A stretch of 64,000 nucleotides of DNA from NCBI GenBank assembly GCA_963971575.1, contig OZ020611.1, positions 205,448,743 through 205,512,742 on the forward strand, written 5' to 3'. The stretch is from Liopterus haemorrhoidalis. Taxonomy: Eukaryota > Arthropoda > Insecta > Coleoptera > Dytiscidae. Position 1 is the stretch's first letter. Each line of letters begins with the position of its first letter. Position numbers and translations under genes: made by a program. This document shows positions 35,248-45,811 of this stretch, one piece after another. The notes beneath the pieces were generated by a model. That model worked only from the letters and a program-made list of their open reading frames with translations. It had not been told where the DNA came from and did no database searches.

Positions 35248-36196
35248 GATGACTAGATATAAGCCAGTCGAAGTGCGTTGACCACTTCATTTTACATCAT
35301 AACTTCAATGAAAAACTTAGTAGCGAAAAAATAACTAAATAGATTTTTTTTTTTTTTTTGTATTTGAATTATAGACTAATATTGTACTTCACTCTTTTAT
35401 TTTACTAAAACATACCTATTGTAGTCATATTTAGTGTGTTCGATAATCATTTTGAAGATTTACAGATTTTAAAAGTTTTTATTTAATATAGGGACATTTG
35501 TCTTGGTATCGCTAAATTTAACTATGTTTACAATTACCGACATTTTATAATATGTTCTGATTAATTTTGATATTTGTATTCACATATCTATATTATAGTA
35601 ATTTCTAAAAACTTTTTTTAATTAGTTTGTTGTATATTTATCAGTTTTGTGTTTAGTTATATATTTTCTTATATATATTTTATAGATTTCTATTTAATAT
35701 TGTTTGTAGTGCATAGCTTTTTAGGTTAAATTCAACTTATTTCTATTTTCTTTTCTTTGATCAGAATAGTTTATTTGTTTCTATTATGTTCTTATTCTTA
35801 TATTTTAATTTAACTTCGATGCAAGTGACAGCGTACAAGTATTACATTAGTTAAATGGATGCTATGTAAACGTACCAAATATGATGTCATAAAAAATGTG
35901 ACGTTTCCAGTGACGCAATTGCACTGACTGGCCGACTACCCCATACACTCCTTTTTACCACGTACTGCCTTTACTTCAACTATTGCTTCAAATTACTAGA
36001 AAATCATTTAGTTAAGTTCCAATTAAAATAAAATACAACAACCAACAAAAAATTGAAACACGGATATAAATAAATCCTCAAATAAAACACGTATGTTTCT
36101 AAAATTAATTCATAAAGTTATAAATAAATACACCAATCCAAATTGCATATCAATATTGACCTAATTTATTTCTGATACAAATGTAATGAAAATATA
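35248..36196. other. No gene seen
   Basis: AT-rich intron sequence without a recognisable element. Confidence 0.6.
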
Positions 36197-36202
36197 AATT
36201 AC

Positions 36203-36294
36203 CTGAATGAGAAGAATATGATGAGGGATATGATGATCGCTGCGAGGGAGAGCGAATAGCCGATAACATATAAGTTGTTAACGAACTGCCGGAA
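36203..36294 (-). CDS. Dh31-R: Class B GPCR exon, TM1 (DH31/calcitonin-receptor-like)
   Basis: This 92-bp exon has acceptor ttctttttcag and donor GTAATT. It reads FRQFVNNLYVIGYSLSLAA then IIISLIIFFSF and ends with AG (phase 2), to be completed as Arg by the TM2 exon. The GYSLSLxAxxxSLxIFxxFR pattern is the first transmembrane helix of secretin-family receptors, and the short exon with these phases is usual for them. The preceding exon, which should encode the cysteine-rich hormone-binding domain, was not found up to 64000, so the next intron is probably at least 27.7 kb. Confidence 0.92.
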
Positions 36295-36544
36295 CTGAAA
36301 AAGAAACCATTCATGTATCCTGTGATCTATTTGTCTAAAAATAATGTTTTATCAAAGAACAATAGGGTAACAAAGAACAACATCAATTAAGGCATACTAA
36401 AAATATATTTGGTATTTGATATTGTTACTTTGTAATCTCACATTACAAAAAACATTAGTTGTGAGTTATGAAGTAATACGAGGGTGAATTGAATAGTTCG
36501 CTACCTGATAATGAATTACTCTATTTTTTTTTTAATTACATTTT

Positions 36545-36770
36545 TTTTATAATAAACTAATGTTAAGTGTGAATTTTCACAAATTTCAGGATTTTGTAGG
36601 TATTTAATAAGTATAAGAAGTATAATAAGTATAATGCTGCGTTCAGAACCTCTAAATTATGAATTAGAATTAGTACTTAGAATTAACGTAAATGTTTGTT
36701 ATACGTAACTGTACGTTATCGTTCACAACCTTCTAAATTATACTTATAAATTAAAATTAGAAACATAATA
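36545..36770 (-). repeat. HINE-like terminus plus AT repeat
   Basis: 'aagtgtgaattttcacaaat' and 'aggattttgtaggtatttaa' (36555-36603) is a reversed 3' end of the HINE-like group, with the palindrome gtgtgaattttcac kept. The part 36650-36770 is the relative of 8250-8338 ('aattagtacttagaattaac', 'cacaaccttctaaatta'). Confidence 0.65.
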
Positions 36771-37042
36771 CTAGATGTCTAGAAATATTTGTTCTACAAT
36801 CACATCAAAATCCACAGTTTTTTGATAATAATTTTTATTCGTTATTTGGTAAGAGCAAAATAATTTCCCAAAATTACTCGCGTTTTTTCTGCATTTGTTT
36901 CGTATTCAGGTCTTCATTAGGTAATTAAGAAATATATTGACAAATTACTTTTTCTCACTATTAACAATTTGTTACTTGATTTATAAGTATTTCATAACTA
37001 TAAATGATTTATTCCTCGTTTACGAGCCAAATTCTAGTCATT

Positions 37043-38365
37043 TCACTGCAAATCTTAGTGAGTAATAGTACTCCTTTTAAATGAGTACTTTTTATATTAC
37101 TCATTTAAAGTGCGTACTTGTACTCAGTTTGAAGAAAGAGATAAGTGTACGCACTTGAAGTGAGTACTAGTACTCGTTATAAATGAGTACTTCAAAATAC
37201 TCACGTAAAACGAGTACAAGTACTCACTTCTAAAGCGGAACTGAAACTACGCGTTAAATGTGAGTACTAATACTCATTTTAAATGCGTACTTTTAATACG
37301 CGTTATATGTGAGTAACCTAACCTAACATATTAAATTTCCTGTCATATAAGCTCTTTAAACTAAACAACCAAATAATAGTACAATATTAACGTTTATTAG
37401 ACAATTAAAAATTAAAAAAAAAGTGCCAAAGTATCTGGATTAATAAGTGAATTTAAAGTTAAGTAAAAGTGAAAAATAATAATAATAAAGTGAAATGTAG
37501 CATTGAGAGGCTGCTGAAGCCAGAATTTATTTTTGCATAGTTTTTGTTTAAGAAGGTTCGGAAACCTCAAAGTTAGTTATACAAATATGCAGTTTTAATT
37601 TAAATGCGATATAATAATAGCACATGTAATGATTGCATTATTTTAGGAATAAATGCGCTCAGATTAATTCAGGTACCTTCTAGATATGTTTAAAGATTTA
37701 ACATTGATTCTATTATACGACATAATTACCGAGACAATTACATTATATTTTAGATACTAAAATAATACGTTTGAAAATGTAACTAAGGAGAAAATCATAA
37801 TTTTTATCTTCTATTATTCGTAGAAATTGTTTAGAATAATTTATTGAATTTTAGATGATAACTAAGTTCATACTTATACTTAATCATTATGATTATTTTA
37901 GTTGTAATACAGGAAAGGTTTGAAATTATTTTAAATAAATATATTCAAGAAATAATAATAATCGCATTTTATTATTTACAGAAAAATATGAAGCTTCATA
38001 AATTCTGGAAAAGGATTGCATTGAAAATTGGCAAAAAAGTGTATAAATTATTGATTATAATAATTTAAAAACTATTTTTCTGATGTTCAATCAACATTTT
38101 TACTTTTCCTGAATTTTAAAGCTTTATTGTGACGTCACTCAAGAAAAGAGTTTTATACCTATGTACGCACTATAAGTGCGTATTACTACCCTCTCTTCCT
38201 TTCCACTACCCATTTAAAACGCGTACTAGTACTCACTTTAAGTGAGTACTAGTACTCATTTAAAGTGCGTACAAAAGTACTCACTTGTACGTGAGTAAAA
38301 ACGAGGACAAGCAATGTACGCACTTTAAATAAGTACTAGTACTCACTTGAGATTTGCAGTGTTGA
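37043..38365. mobile_element. Fold-back-like element, copy C (gagtactagtactc ends)
   Basis: The outer ends 'cactgcaaatcttagtgagt' and the complement 'acttgagatttgcagtg' enclose about 270 bp (left) and 220 bp (right) made of recurrent palindromic units such as 'gagtactagtactcat' separated by 'tttaaagtgcgta'. The centre (about 37315-38130) is plain AT-rich DNA without ORFs. I could not confirm a target duplication. Confidence 0.82.
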
Positions 38366-38434
38366 AGCAGATGAAGACATCTGCGGCTGAGGCTCATTGA
38401 ATGCTTCATTGAATGCTCATTGAATGCATTGAAT

Positions 38435-38480
38435 GTGTCGTGAGTGGTTTCAACGATTCAAGAACGGTGATGTATCATTT
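38435..38480 (+). pseudogene. Short mariner HTH relic
   Basis: The phrase CREWFQRFKNGD followed by sequence without further match corresponds to the mariner block 'CREWFxRFKxGDFD'. It is only about 45 bp, so the call is tentative. Confidence 0.45.
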
Positions 38481-38786
38481 TCATGGTAGTGTCAAAGGCG
38501 AGACAGGAGTGAGAGGCGTGGTGTTATATTTGAAAGTTCGAATTTCATGGTGGCGTTATAGGCGTGATAACCTAAAAGTTTATACAATTTTTCGGAGTAA
38601 ACGGTTATTCAGTTTCATTAAATATGTCATCAAATCGAAGGAGATGTCTAGTTCTTTTATATACATATTTAGACTTACTGCGATATGAAGAAAAGCGATG
38701 GTGGGTGCGTCCCATATATACATAGAAACAGAAGGCACCAGGGAAATTATTTTAACTTGTTGCAAGAAATGAGACACAATAAACAA

Positions 38787-39031
38787 TTAACTATTTTTAT
38801 TTATTTTATTTTACATCGGCCTATTTCTGCAACGAGGCTAATCGCCGATGCCAGGGGGCGAGCTCATACACCTGGATGAGGGGTGAATGATTGTGAAATG
38901 AGAGTAATCTAAACATATTATTCTCGCCCGAATAATATCACCGACAGAGAATCGAACTACCAACCACACAATCCGACTGTATTCACCAGTTCAAACTGCT
39001 GCTATTTAGTGCGCTCGGCCACTCCGTCGGC
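38787..39031 (-). mobile_element. tRNA-derived SINE
   Basis: On the minus strand the 5' head 'gccgacggagtggccgagcg' has an A box (TGGCCGAGCGC) and an exact B box GTTCGATTC (near 38950). A body follows with 'cgccccctggcatcggcga' and 'gttgcagaaataggccgatg', then the tail TAAAATAAAATAAATAAA. Near-identical 13-bp flanks (ACACAATAAACAA at 38774-38786, ACACAAAAAACAA at 39032-39044) look like a target duplication. The head resembles tRNA-Ser/Leu (inference). Confidence 0.85.
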
Positions 39032-39279
39032 ACACAAAAAACAAAGACAGTTACTTCAATTACAATAAAAGAATTTAATACACAATCTTTTTTACTTGAC
39101 ATCACAGCTTAGATGAAGATTCTGTTGGCCTCTGCTTGGGGTTGTATTATCAGTATACCCACTGTATGACATTTCTGCAGACCAGATATTTGAAATCGAA
39201 TCCATAATAATAAACTTTATGACTGCCGACAACATTGTAAAAGTCGTTATTGCGAAAAAAATAATAAATTTTGTCAAAA

Positions 39280-39480
39280 ACACAAAAACTGCAATATATT
39301 CCAAAAATGTAATCTGATCAAAAATCCCTCTCATATGTTTCCGGCTTAAATCAATGTACATTACTTAGAATTTTTTTCAGATTTTTAGTTTAACAGCTTC
39401 GGGTTGTTTTAGTACTTTTTAAGTATTTTTGGAAAAAATTTAATAAAACAAAAAAATAAATTGAAATATAAAAAAATTAA
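39280..39480 (-). repeat. Diverged HINE-like interior fragment
   Basis: 'ttgtcaaaaacacaaaaact', 'aatctgatcaaaaatccctc' and 'atcaatgtacattacttaga' match the central part of the family in reverse. It is closest to 50990-51140 ('ctctcgtacgattccggct'). Confidence 0.65.
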
Positions 39481-39559
39481 ATAGAAGTTCTTAGTACTCA
39501 AATAATGAATTAAAATTATTAACAAAAAATGTATGTGAAGTGTGAATTTTCACACATTT

Positions 39560-40517
39560 CAGGGTTTCGCAGGTATTTAGTAAGTGAATGATGATTATTT
39601 GGGATGCCAAAACAATTTTTTTTTTTTTAATTCGAGTGTCTAATACCATTATTTAGGTTTTTAAATATGTGCAGTATTTTTTTTTTTTATATATAGCAAG
39701 GTTCATTAAGATTTTGAAAATTGCGCCTATGGCTTCCATTGGTTGTTTTAAGTTATAACTCCGCCCCTCTGATTTCATGTATTCAATTTCAACAATTTTC
39801 ACTGGTTATTAAATTTACACATTTAAAAATTAAATGCAACATATGCCCTTGAAAAAGAATTTAAACAAAAAAAAAAAAAATGCAAAAAAAAACAAAGGAA
39901 AAAATAAAATTGTCTCGAGACCGGAACCCTAGTTTGCAAAATAGAACGCAAGAGCACTAACCATTACACCATGAAAGCATGTTGGTTTCTTGCATAAGTT
40001 ATCAAATATTTTACATGGTCAAGCAAAAAACACAAAAAATGCGATATTTTCTGAAAACATAATCTGATCAAAAATTCCTGTTGTACTATTCCGGTTCACA
40101 CAAATGTATATTACTTAGAATATTTTCAGATTTTTAGTTAAAACCATCTGGGCTACAGGGTGTGGGGCAAAATTTGTTTGCACAATTTTGTCAAAAATCG
40201 TGTCATACTAATTTATTTTGTAAAAATAAAATTTTAATTGATAATCCACGTACTAAGGGCTTGCATTTGCTACCCTAGTCAGAATTTTAAAAAATTTATA
40301 TTTTTTTTCGATGCTCAGATATTTGTTTATATTTTTAGGGGGATATGTTTTTTGGATGTTTTAGTATTTTTCCTATGTGCGGGTCAAAGAGTTTTATAAG
40401 CATGCCAAATTTCAACTCTCTAGATTTAGCCATTTGGCTACAATTTTTACCGAACAGACAGACAGACAGAAGACAAAATGACGGTATAAGGGTTTTTTGG
40501 TCATTCATATAAAACCT
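39560..40517 (-). mobile_element. HINE-like repeat, copy 2
   Basis: Reversed copy. The 3' palindrome 'gtgtgaattttcacac' is intact just outside the left subterminal repeat (39541-39555), followed by 'cagggtttcgcaggtat' (39560). The (GTCY)n run is at 40455-40471 in complement, and 'ggttttttggtcattcatat' marks the 5' end. Confidence 0.9.
39899..39985 (-). promoter_or_regulatory. tRNA-like Pol III cassette in HINE copy 2
   Basis: The A box TGGTGTAATGG (39961-39971 in complement) matches exactly. The B-box region GTTCCGGTC has two mismatches. A T6 run follows (39899-39904 in complement). The phrase CATGGTGTAATGGTTAG is like the D arm of tRNA-Gln (inference from memory) and differs from copies 1, 3 and 6. 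Confidence 0.6.
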
Positions 40518-41147
40518 TAAAAACTGTTGGTTTTGATGTGATAATAGAATATTCCTAAACATCCAATATTATGTTGGCTTCTTATACTTATTAAATACCT
40601 TCAAAGGCCTGAAATGTGTGAAAATTCGCACTTCACATAATTTTTTCAGAATTACGTCGCTAAAAACGGGAACACATTTAAAGCATATTGCCTTAATATC
40701 ATTTCCAAAAGACTGCCACCATAAATCGGATTTATAAAAAAATATGTATGGAAGGAAATAAGCTGAATAAGCGGTATTTTCATTTTTATATATTCCACAG
40801 AAGGGAATTAAAGTATGAATTACGAATTTTGACATATTCCTATAGAAGAAATATAGAAGATTTTCTTTTATATAAATTAAAATCTAAGCTTTTCTATTAA
40901 CTTGTGACACGTGCGAACTTAGTATCAAATGGAAATGTTATTTCACAAGAAGTATAAATTGATTTATGTCTTTGATAATAATTCCCGCTGTCTCAAGAAT
41001 TCACAAAGGCTATACTTTTATATTTTTTTAAATATTAGCTTTATCACTGTTGGCACGTGTCGCTGATTATTGACACGTGGATTTTTATATATTCTTTTAC
41101 GTGATTTACTTAAAAACACAGAAGATAGACATCTTTTTAAATTTATG
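40518..41147. other. No gene; HINE-like 3' terminus at 40595-40650
   Basis: 'cctgaaatgtgtgaaaattc' and 'gcacttcacataattttttc' form an isolated plus-strand end of the HINE-like group. The flanks show no gene. Confidence 0.6.
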
Positions 41148-41315
41148 CTGAGTTCACAGCTCTTGAATTAGTCGACTATAGACTATGACTTGTGCACTGT
41201 TGATTGTCACTATCAAGTTTGTCATATGGTAATGCGAGCGACCGTTTAGATATCTAAATTTAATGCATATGCTTTGTGGTTGTAGTTAGTGCGTTGTTTT
41301 AATGAGACAAACATA

Positions 41316-42221
41316 CGAGGCCTGTTCAAAAAGTATCGCGAATTTTGTGTTTTTTCAAAAATTTATTTATTTATTCATGAATATCTATTTTGTCCCCTTC
41401 AAAGTAATACCCACCAGATATTATACACTTGTGCCAACGTTTTTTCCAATCCTCGAAGCACTTGAAAAAATCATTTTTTGTGATCTTGTTCAGCACCTCC
41501 TTCGATGCCGTCTTTATCTCCTCACTCGTAGCGTAGCGTCGTCCTTTCATGGGCCTCTTCAGTTTCGGGAACAAGAAAAAGTCACAGAGGGCCAGATCTG
41601 GGGAATATGGTGGCTGCGGCATTATTAGTGTGTTGTTTTTGGCCGAAAATTCGCGCACAAGCAACGATGTGTGGGCGGCGACCCGTCCCATGCCCAAATC
41701 ATTGGTAAAAATCGAATGGCACGAGCCAATCGATATGTTTAGGTCCTCAGCAACTTCTCTAACGGTGATTCGACGATTGGCCAATACTATTTTCTTCACT
41801 TCTTCAATGTTTTCGTGTGTTGTTGACGTGCTCGGGTGTCCGGCACGCTCTTCGTCGTTCACATCTTCTCGGCCCTCTGAGAACATTTTGTACTACCGAT
41901 AAACGTTGCTTCGGTCCAAGGTAGCTTCACCATATACCACAGTCAACATTCGGAATGCGTCCGCGCACTTAATTTTGTTTTTCACACAAAATTTGATACA
42001 GATTCTTTGAACCATTTTTTGGTATAGGCAAAAATCGAAGACGAGCCAAAACACGTGCAAGCAAAGCAACTGTCAAAAATTAACTGAACATTCAAAATGG
42101 CCGAACTTGTCGGCATAAGTGAGAGACATGAGTACCAACATAACGCTACAAAAAAATCGAAAATCGAATATACGTAACCCGCGGAAATTCAAAATTCGCG
42201 ATACTTTTTGAACAGACCTCG
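41316..42221 (-). mobile_element. Mariner deletion derivative, copy 2
   Basis: The terminal repeats 'cgaggcctgttcaaaaagta' and the complement ending 'gaacagacctcg' are flanked by TA (41314-41315, 42222-42223). It is 906 bp, about 400 bp shorter than a complete mariner. It belongs to the same family as 1943-2375. Confidence 0.95.
41371..42015 (-). pseudogene. Mariner transposase with catalytic-core deletion
   Basis: From ATG 42015 it reads MVQRICIKFCVKNKIKCADA, then YGEATLDRSNVYR, a TAG at 41893-41895 (the Trp codon of YRWYK), then YKMFSEGREDVNDEERAG and ITVREVAEDLNISIGSCHSI (two helix-turn-helix motifs). After LGMGRVAA the frame continues in AHTSLLVREF, so the first and second catalytic Asp are deleted in frame. 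The third-Asp block PYSPDLALCDFFLFPKLK and the C-terminus to HE are kept, with a stop at 41371. The total is about 214 codons, against ~345 in the family. Confidence 0.93.
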
Positions 42222-43689
42222 TATAAACACACATATTAGCTATCTCACTTTACATAACCTAAACCAGTGGCGAAGATAGACCTCCGCTAGACTTGCCATC
42301 CCATAAAATTTATAATAAAAAAATAAAATAAAAAAAAAATATATATAAAAAAAGAAGATTTAGGTAAACCTTCAAAAATACATCAAATTATGTTTTATAA
42401 AAATTTTTGTTCAAGGCATGGTTTATTAGTTATGAATTTTGTAAAATTTTAAAGTTTAGTAACTTAAGTTCCCGGTTTCGAATCTTAATAAAAAACAATA
42501 AAAAACAATAGGCTTCTTCCCAATTAATAGGAGAATTTTTTGATACCAGAACGAATTCTGTAAGTTGAACCGTCCTTGATTATCGTGTATACACACACAC
42601 ACAGACACACAAACATACGGACGGCACTTCGAAAATAGGTTTTTTGGATTCCCTAGATCATGAAACGTGGTCATCAGTCAAAATCACGACATCGAAAATT
42701 TTCGCGATTACAATACTTGCCCCTTATATATTAAGGTCGGGCAAGTAAAAATACTGTCACAGATATTTCAACAAATTTCGGAAATCGTGAAACGAAAAAG
42801 AATTGCTGTAGTTGCGGTTATAATTTTGTTATTAAAATTTAGTAAGAAATCATGATCTCACAGACGACGGGTCCTTACAAAGTCACAAATGTTTTTTTAT
42901 CATCGGAATTGGGTTGAAAAAACAATAAATGTCACAACTTTCGTTACGTATTAATTTTCAGAGCTGTAAATGCTTTCGTTAAACGTTAAAACTATAGTCT
43001 ATACTAATTTAAGAGCTGTGAATGCAGCTTTAGAGCATTACAAATTCTGAGTGTACTATTCCGGATTAAATTAATATTCATTATACTGATATTTTTCAGT
43101 TCTTTTAACCAATCCCTCTGGGAGATAAGAGATAGACGTAAGTATATTGAAACATTTTTAGATAACACGGAACCTCTTGATTTCTAAAGTATAACCAAGA
43201 ATGCCTTATAAAATCACTCATGTCATAGAATTACCTTGAACGGTTCACTAATTATTTTTGCAACGGTTTCAATATCTGTGCTCGGAATCGTTTTCAGATT
43301 GCTTAAAGATCGACCGGTCGACCCCGATCGACAATTTACCGATCCCTGACGTATGCCATTCGTTTATCCTATTCACTATGTTTAATAATAATAATAACAA
43401 GTTTATTAAATAACAACAGTGTTGTTTCATAGAAACAATTACAGTATAGTTAACAATATAACAATTATGTATAACAATAATTGAAATTATAGAAAATTTT
43501 AACATATTAGTAACACAACCTTACCTATTGGACTCAAAAATGGCCGATGGCGAGCGATCGCTGTAAAACAGCTGACCGAAACCAGTAATGTGTAAGTTGT
43601 CCGCATTTGTTCACATGTTAAATCTTCGATTTACAATTGATAATAAACAGCTGTCCTTACTAAATTATTTAATTTTTTTAAGTGCAACA

Positions 43690-43990
43690 CCTTCTTCTAA
43701 CTCGGTAGTTGAAGGAGAGGAGTTGTTAAACGCCGGTCGTTTTACATTATGCGGAATTTCCAAACAGAATGATGAGCATGTCGAAATATGTTTAAAAACA
43801 AGCAGTTTAAAATCACCACCTTACAAGTTTACTGGAAAATTTAAACTGCAAGTTAACCTGCACCTGTAAACCGCAACTTTTGTTAGAAACTCGCTGCCTA
43901 AAAAAATATTCAAAAACGAAAGCACACATTTCAGTGATGCTGTGTTGGAATATCTACGTACAAAATTTGAGACTGCATGCCCTAATCCTG
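43690..43990 (+). pseudogene. Left-arm copy of SWIM-type gene, finger deleted
   Basis: The plus strand reads VVEGEELLNAGRFTLCGISK, then LKTSSLKSPPYKFTGKFK, nearly the same as the right-arm gene. It stops at LHL where the right arm has the zinc finger: 'cctgcacctgtaaa' jumps to 'ccgcaacttttgtt'. The deletion takes the C-x-C...C-x-H segment and what follows. A non-functional copy. Confidence 0.85.
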
Positions 43991-45029
43991 CGTTAATGTT
44001 ACACGGGTAGATATTTAATTATGCTCGCGAAGGATTTTTATAATTAAGTATTTCTTATTTGTTGAATTTTTTTATTAAATACTAGTTTGTTAAATATTAA
44101 TAAGTTATCAATATTTATGTAATCTATAGCTTTGAAATGCTTTTAGCACACCTTTTTTCCCGCATTTATAGCATTTTCCCATGATCTTCTCCTATTTATC
44201 TCTTCCGCAACACCAAATATTGTATATTTATTATTTTCCCAAATTGTTTTTCATTTAGAAAAAATGGAAGTGAATGTTTCTCTCACTTCTTTTCTAGAAA
44301 GATAATCAAATATACAGCGGTTGACAATTCATTATAACAGAAAATAATATAAAAAAGAATAATAGTTGCTATCAAAAGTTAATGTTACAAACAAACTGCA
44401 ATATTAAAGTTTAAACGCGATACAAATAACACGAGCTAGTCACTTGTAAACAATAAACAGTTACTCGTTTCACTAGTTCAAATTTTGTCCACCTGCTGTC
44501 ACTTCTTAGCGCTGTTGAGCCCAATTGGGCTCAACAGCGCTATGAAGTGACGCCAAGCGGACTAAAACTGAACTAGGCGAAACGAGTAATAGTTTATTGT
44601 TTACATCTGGTTTACATGTGTTTTCTCGTGTAGTTTGTATTGCTTTTAAAAGTTAGTGTTGCAGTTTGTTTGTTATATTAACTTTTGATAGCAATTATTA
44701 TTCTTTTTTATATTACTTTATGTTACAATGAGTTATTATAACACAAATTGGTGTGTGTTTTGCTGTCACTTTAGAAAAGGAAGTAACAAAAATATTTACT
44801 TCCAGTATTTTCCAAATGAGAAACAATTTGTGAACTGTTAATAAATTTGGTGTTGTGGAAGAGATAATAACAAACTAGTATTTATTAAACAAATTAAATA
44901 AAAAACACTAAATTATAAAAATCCTTCTCAAACATAATTAAATATCTACCCGTGTAATTTTAATGCAGAATTAGGACAAGTGGTCTCAAATTCTGTACGC
45001 AGCTTTTCTAATACATTTTCACTGAACCT

Positions 45030-45559
45030 TCAGTGCCTGCTTTTGTTTTTAATCAATTTATTTAGGCAAGGAGTTTCAAACAGAGGTTGCGGTTCATACC
45101 GTTGTAAGACAGGTTTTTTAAAAGTAGACCACAGGCATTTTAAATCTGTGCTAGTTAATATTTCCATACTCAATATATTGTTTCTGGAACAAAAAGAAAA
45201 CCAACAGAAACCAAACAAAAAAAAAGAAAAATCAAATATTACAATCAATCAATGCCCTGATCTTGGCTTCTTTCATTTTGGTTTGTTAACCACCTGGCAC
45301 AAAATAATAGGATAGCTGAAATGTGTTTGCATGTAGTTCCTGCTTTACATGTGCAGGACATATTTAAAACTTCAACATCATTACTGAATTTTAATTTCCC
45401 AGTGACTTCGTGAGGTGGTGATCTCAAACTGCTTGTTTGTAAACATAACCCACATATGTCGACAAGCTCATCATTTTTGTCCAAAATTCCGCACAACATA
45501 AGATTTCCGGCGTTTAACAACTCTTCTCCTTCAACTACACACCTAGAAGAAGGTTGCAC
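45030..45559 (-). CDS. SWIM zinc-finger protein fragment (transposon-associated)
   Basis: The frame 45245-45559 reads CVVEGEELLNAGNLMLCGIL, LCLQTSSLRSPPHEVTGKLK and then VLNMSCTCKAGTTCKHISA, a SWIM-type zinc finger (C-x-C ... C-x-H). After a stop, a second frame (45030-45248) continues with MEILTSTDLKCLWSTFKKP and PLFETPCL, sequence that follows the SWIM finger in related insect repeat proteins. The two are separated by a T-rich stretch ending 'tttttgttccag', which looks like a short intron, though the first frame stops before its donor. The N-terminus is missing. Multi-copy insect proteins of this type are usually transposon-derived (inference). Confidence 0.7.
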
Positions 45560-45811
45560 TTAAAAAATTAAAATAATTTAATAAAGATAGCTGTTTATTA
45601 TCCATTGCAAATCGATGATTTAACATGTAAACAAATATGGACAACTTTCACATTACTCGTTTCAATCAGCTGTTCACAGCGCTCGTAGCGCCGCCATCGG
45701 GCATTGTTGTACCCAGTATGAAGCTCGTTCATCCTCTTCACCCATCACTGCGCTCTCAGGTTATGAACTGGACAAGAAATGTTTTTCAAATTATGAGGTG
45801 AGAACCTTTTT

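Larger units (their letters stand above)
31477..36202 (-). other. 4.7-kb intron of the class B GPCR gene
   Basis: This intron runs from the TM1 exon donor (GTAATT, 36197-36202) to the TM2 exon acceptor, in phase 2. It contains a LINE relic, a short HINE-like copy and four TIR elements. Confidence 0.88.
41148..43038. repeat. Inverted pair enclosing a mariner
   Basis: 'ctgagttcacagctcttgaa' (ttagtcgactatagac) at 41148-41190 is complementary to 'tatagtctatactaatttaa' (gagctgtgaatgcagc) at 42990-43030. This could be a TIR element whose interior received the mariner 41316-42221. The right part overlaps the inverted pair that starts at 42265, so the history is complex. Confidence 0.6.
43542..45703. 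repeat. ~2.1-kb palindrome with SWIM-gene arms
   Basis: The left arm (43542-44524) and right arm (44525-45703) are inverted copies meeting at the perfect palindrome GAGCCCAATTGGGCTC (44517-44532). The outer ends share 'ccgatggcg', 'cagctga' and 'agtaatgtg'. The arms differ by a ~190-bp deletion in the left one and many substitutions. Confidence 0.93.

Noticed and set aside
41549..41902. Plus-strand open frame of 117 codons
   Set aside because: It is the antisense shadow of the deleted mariner transposase.
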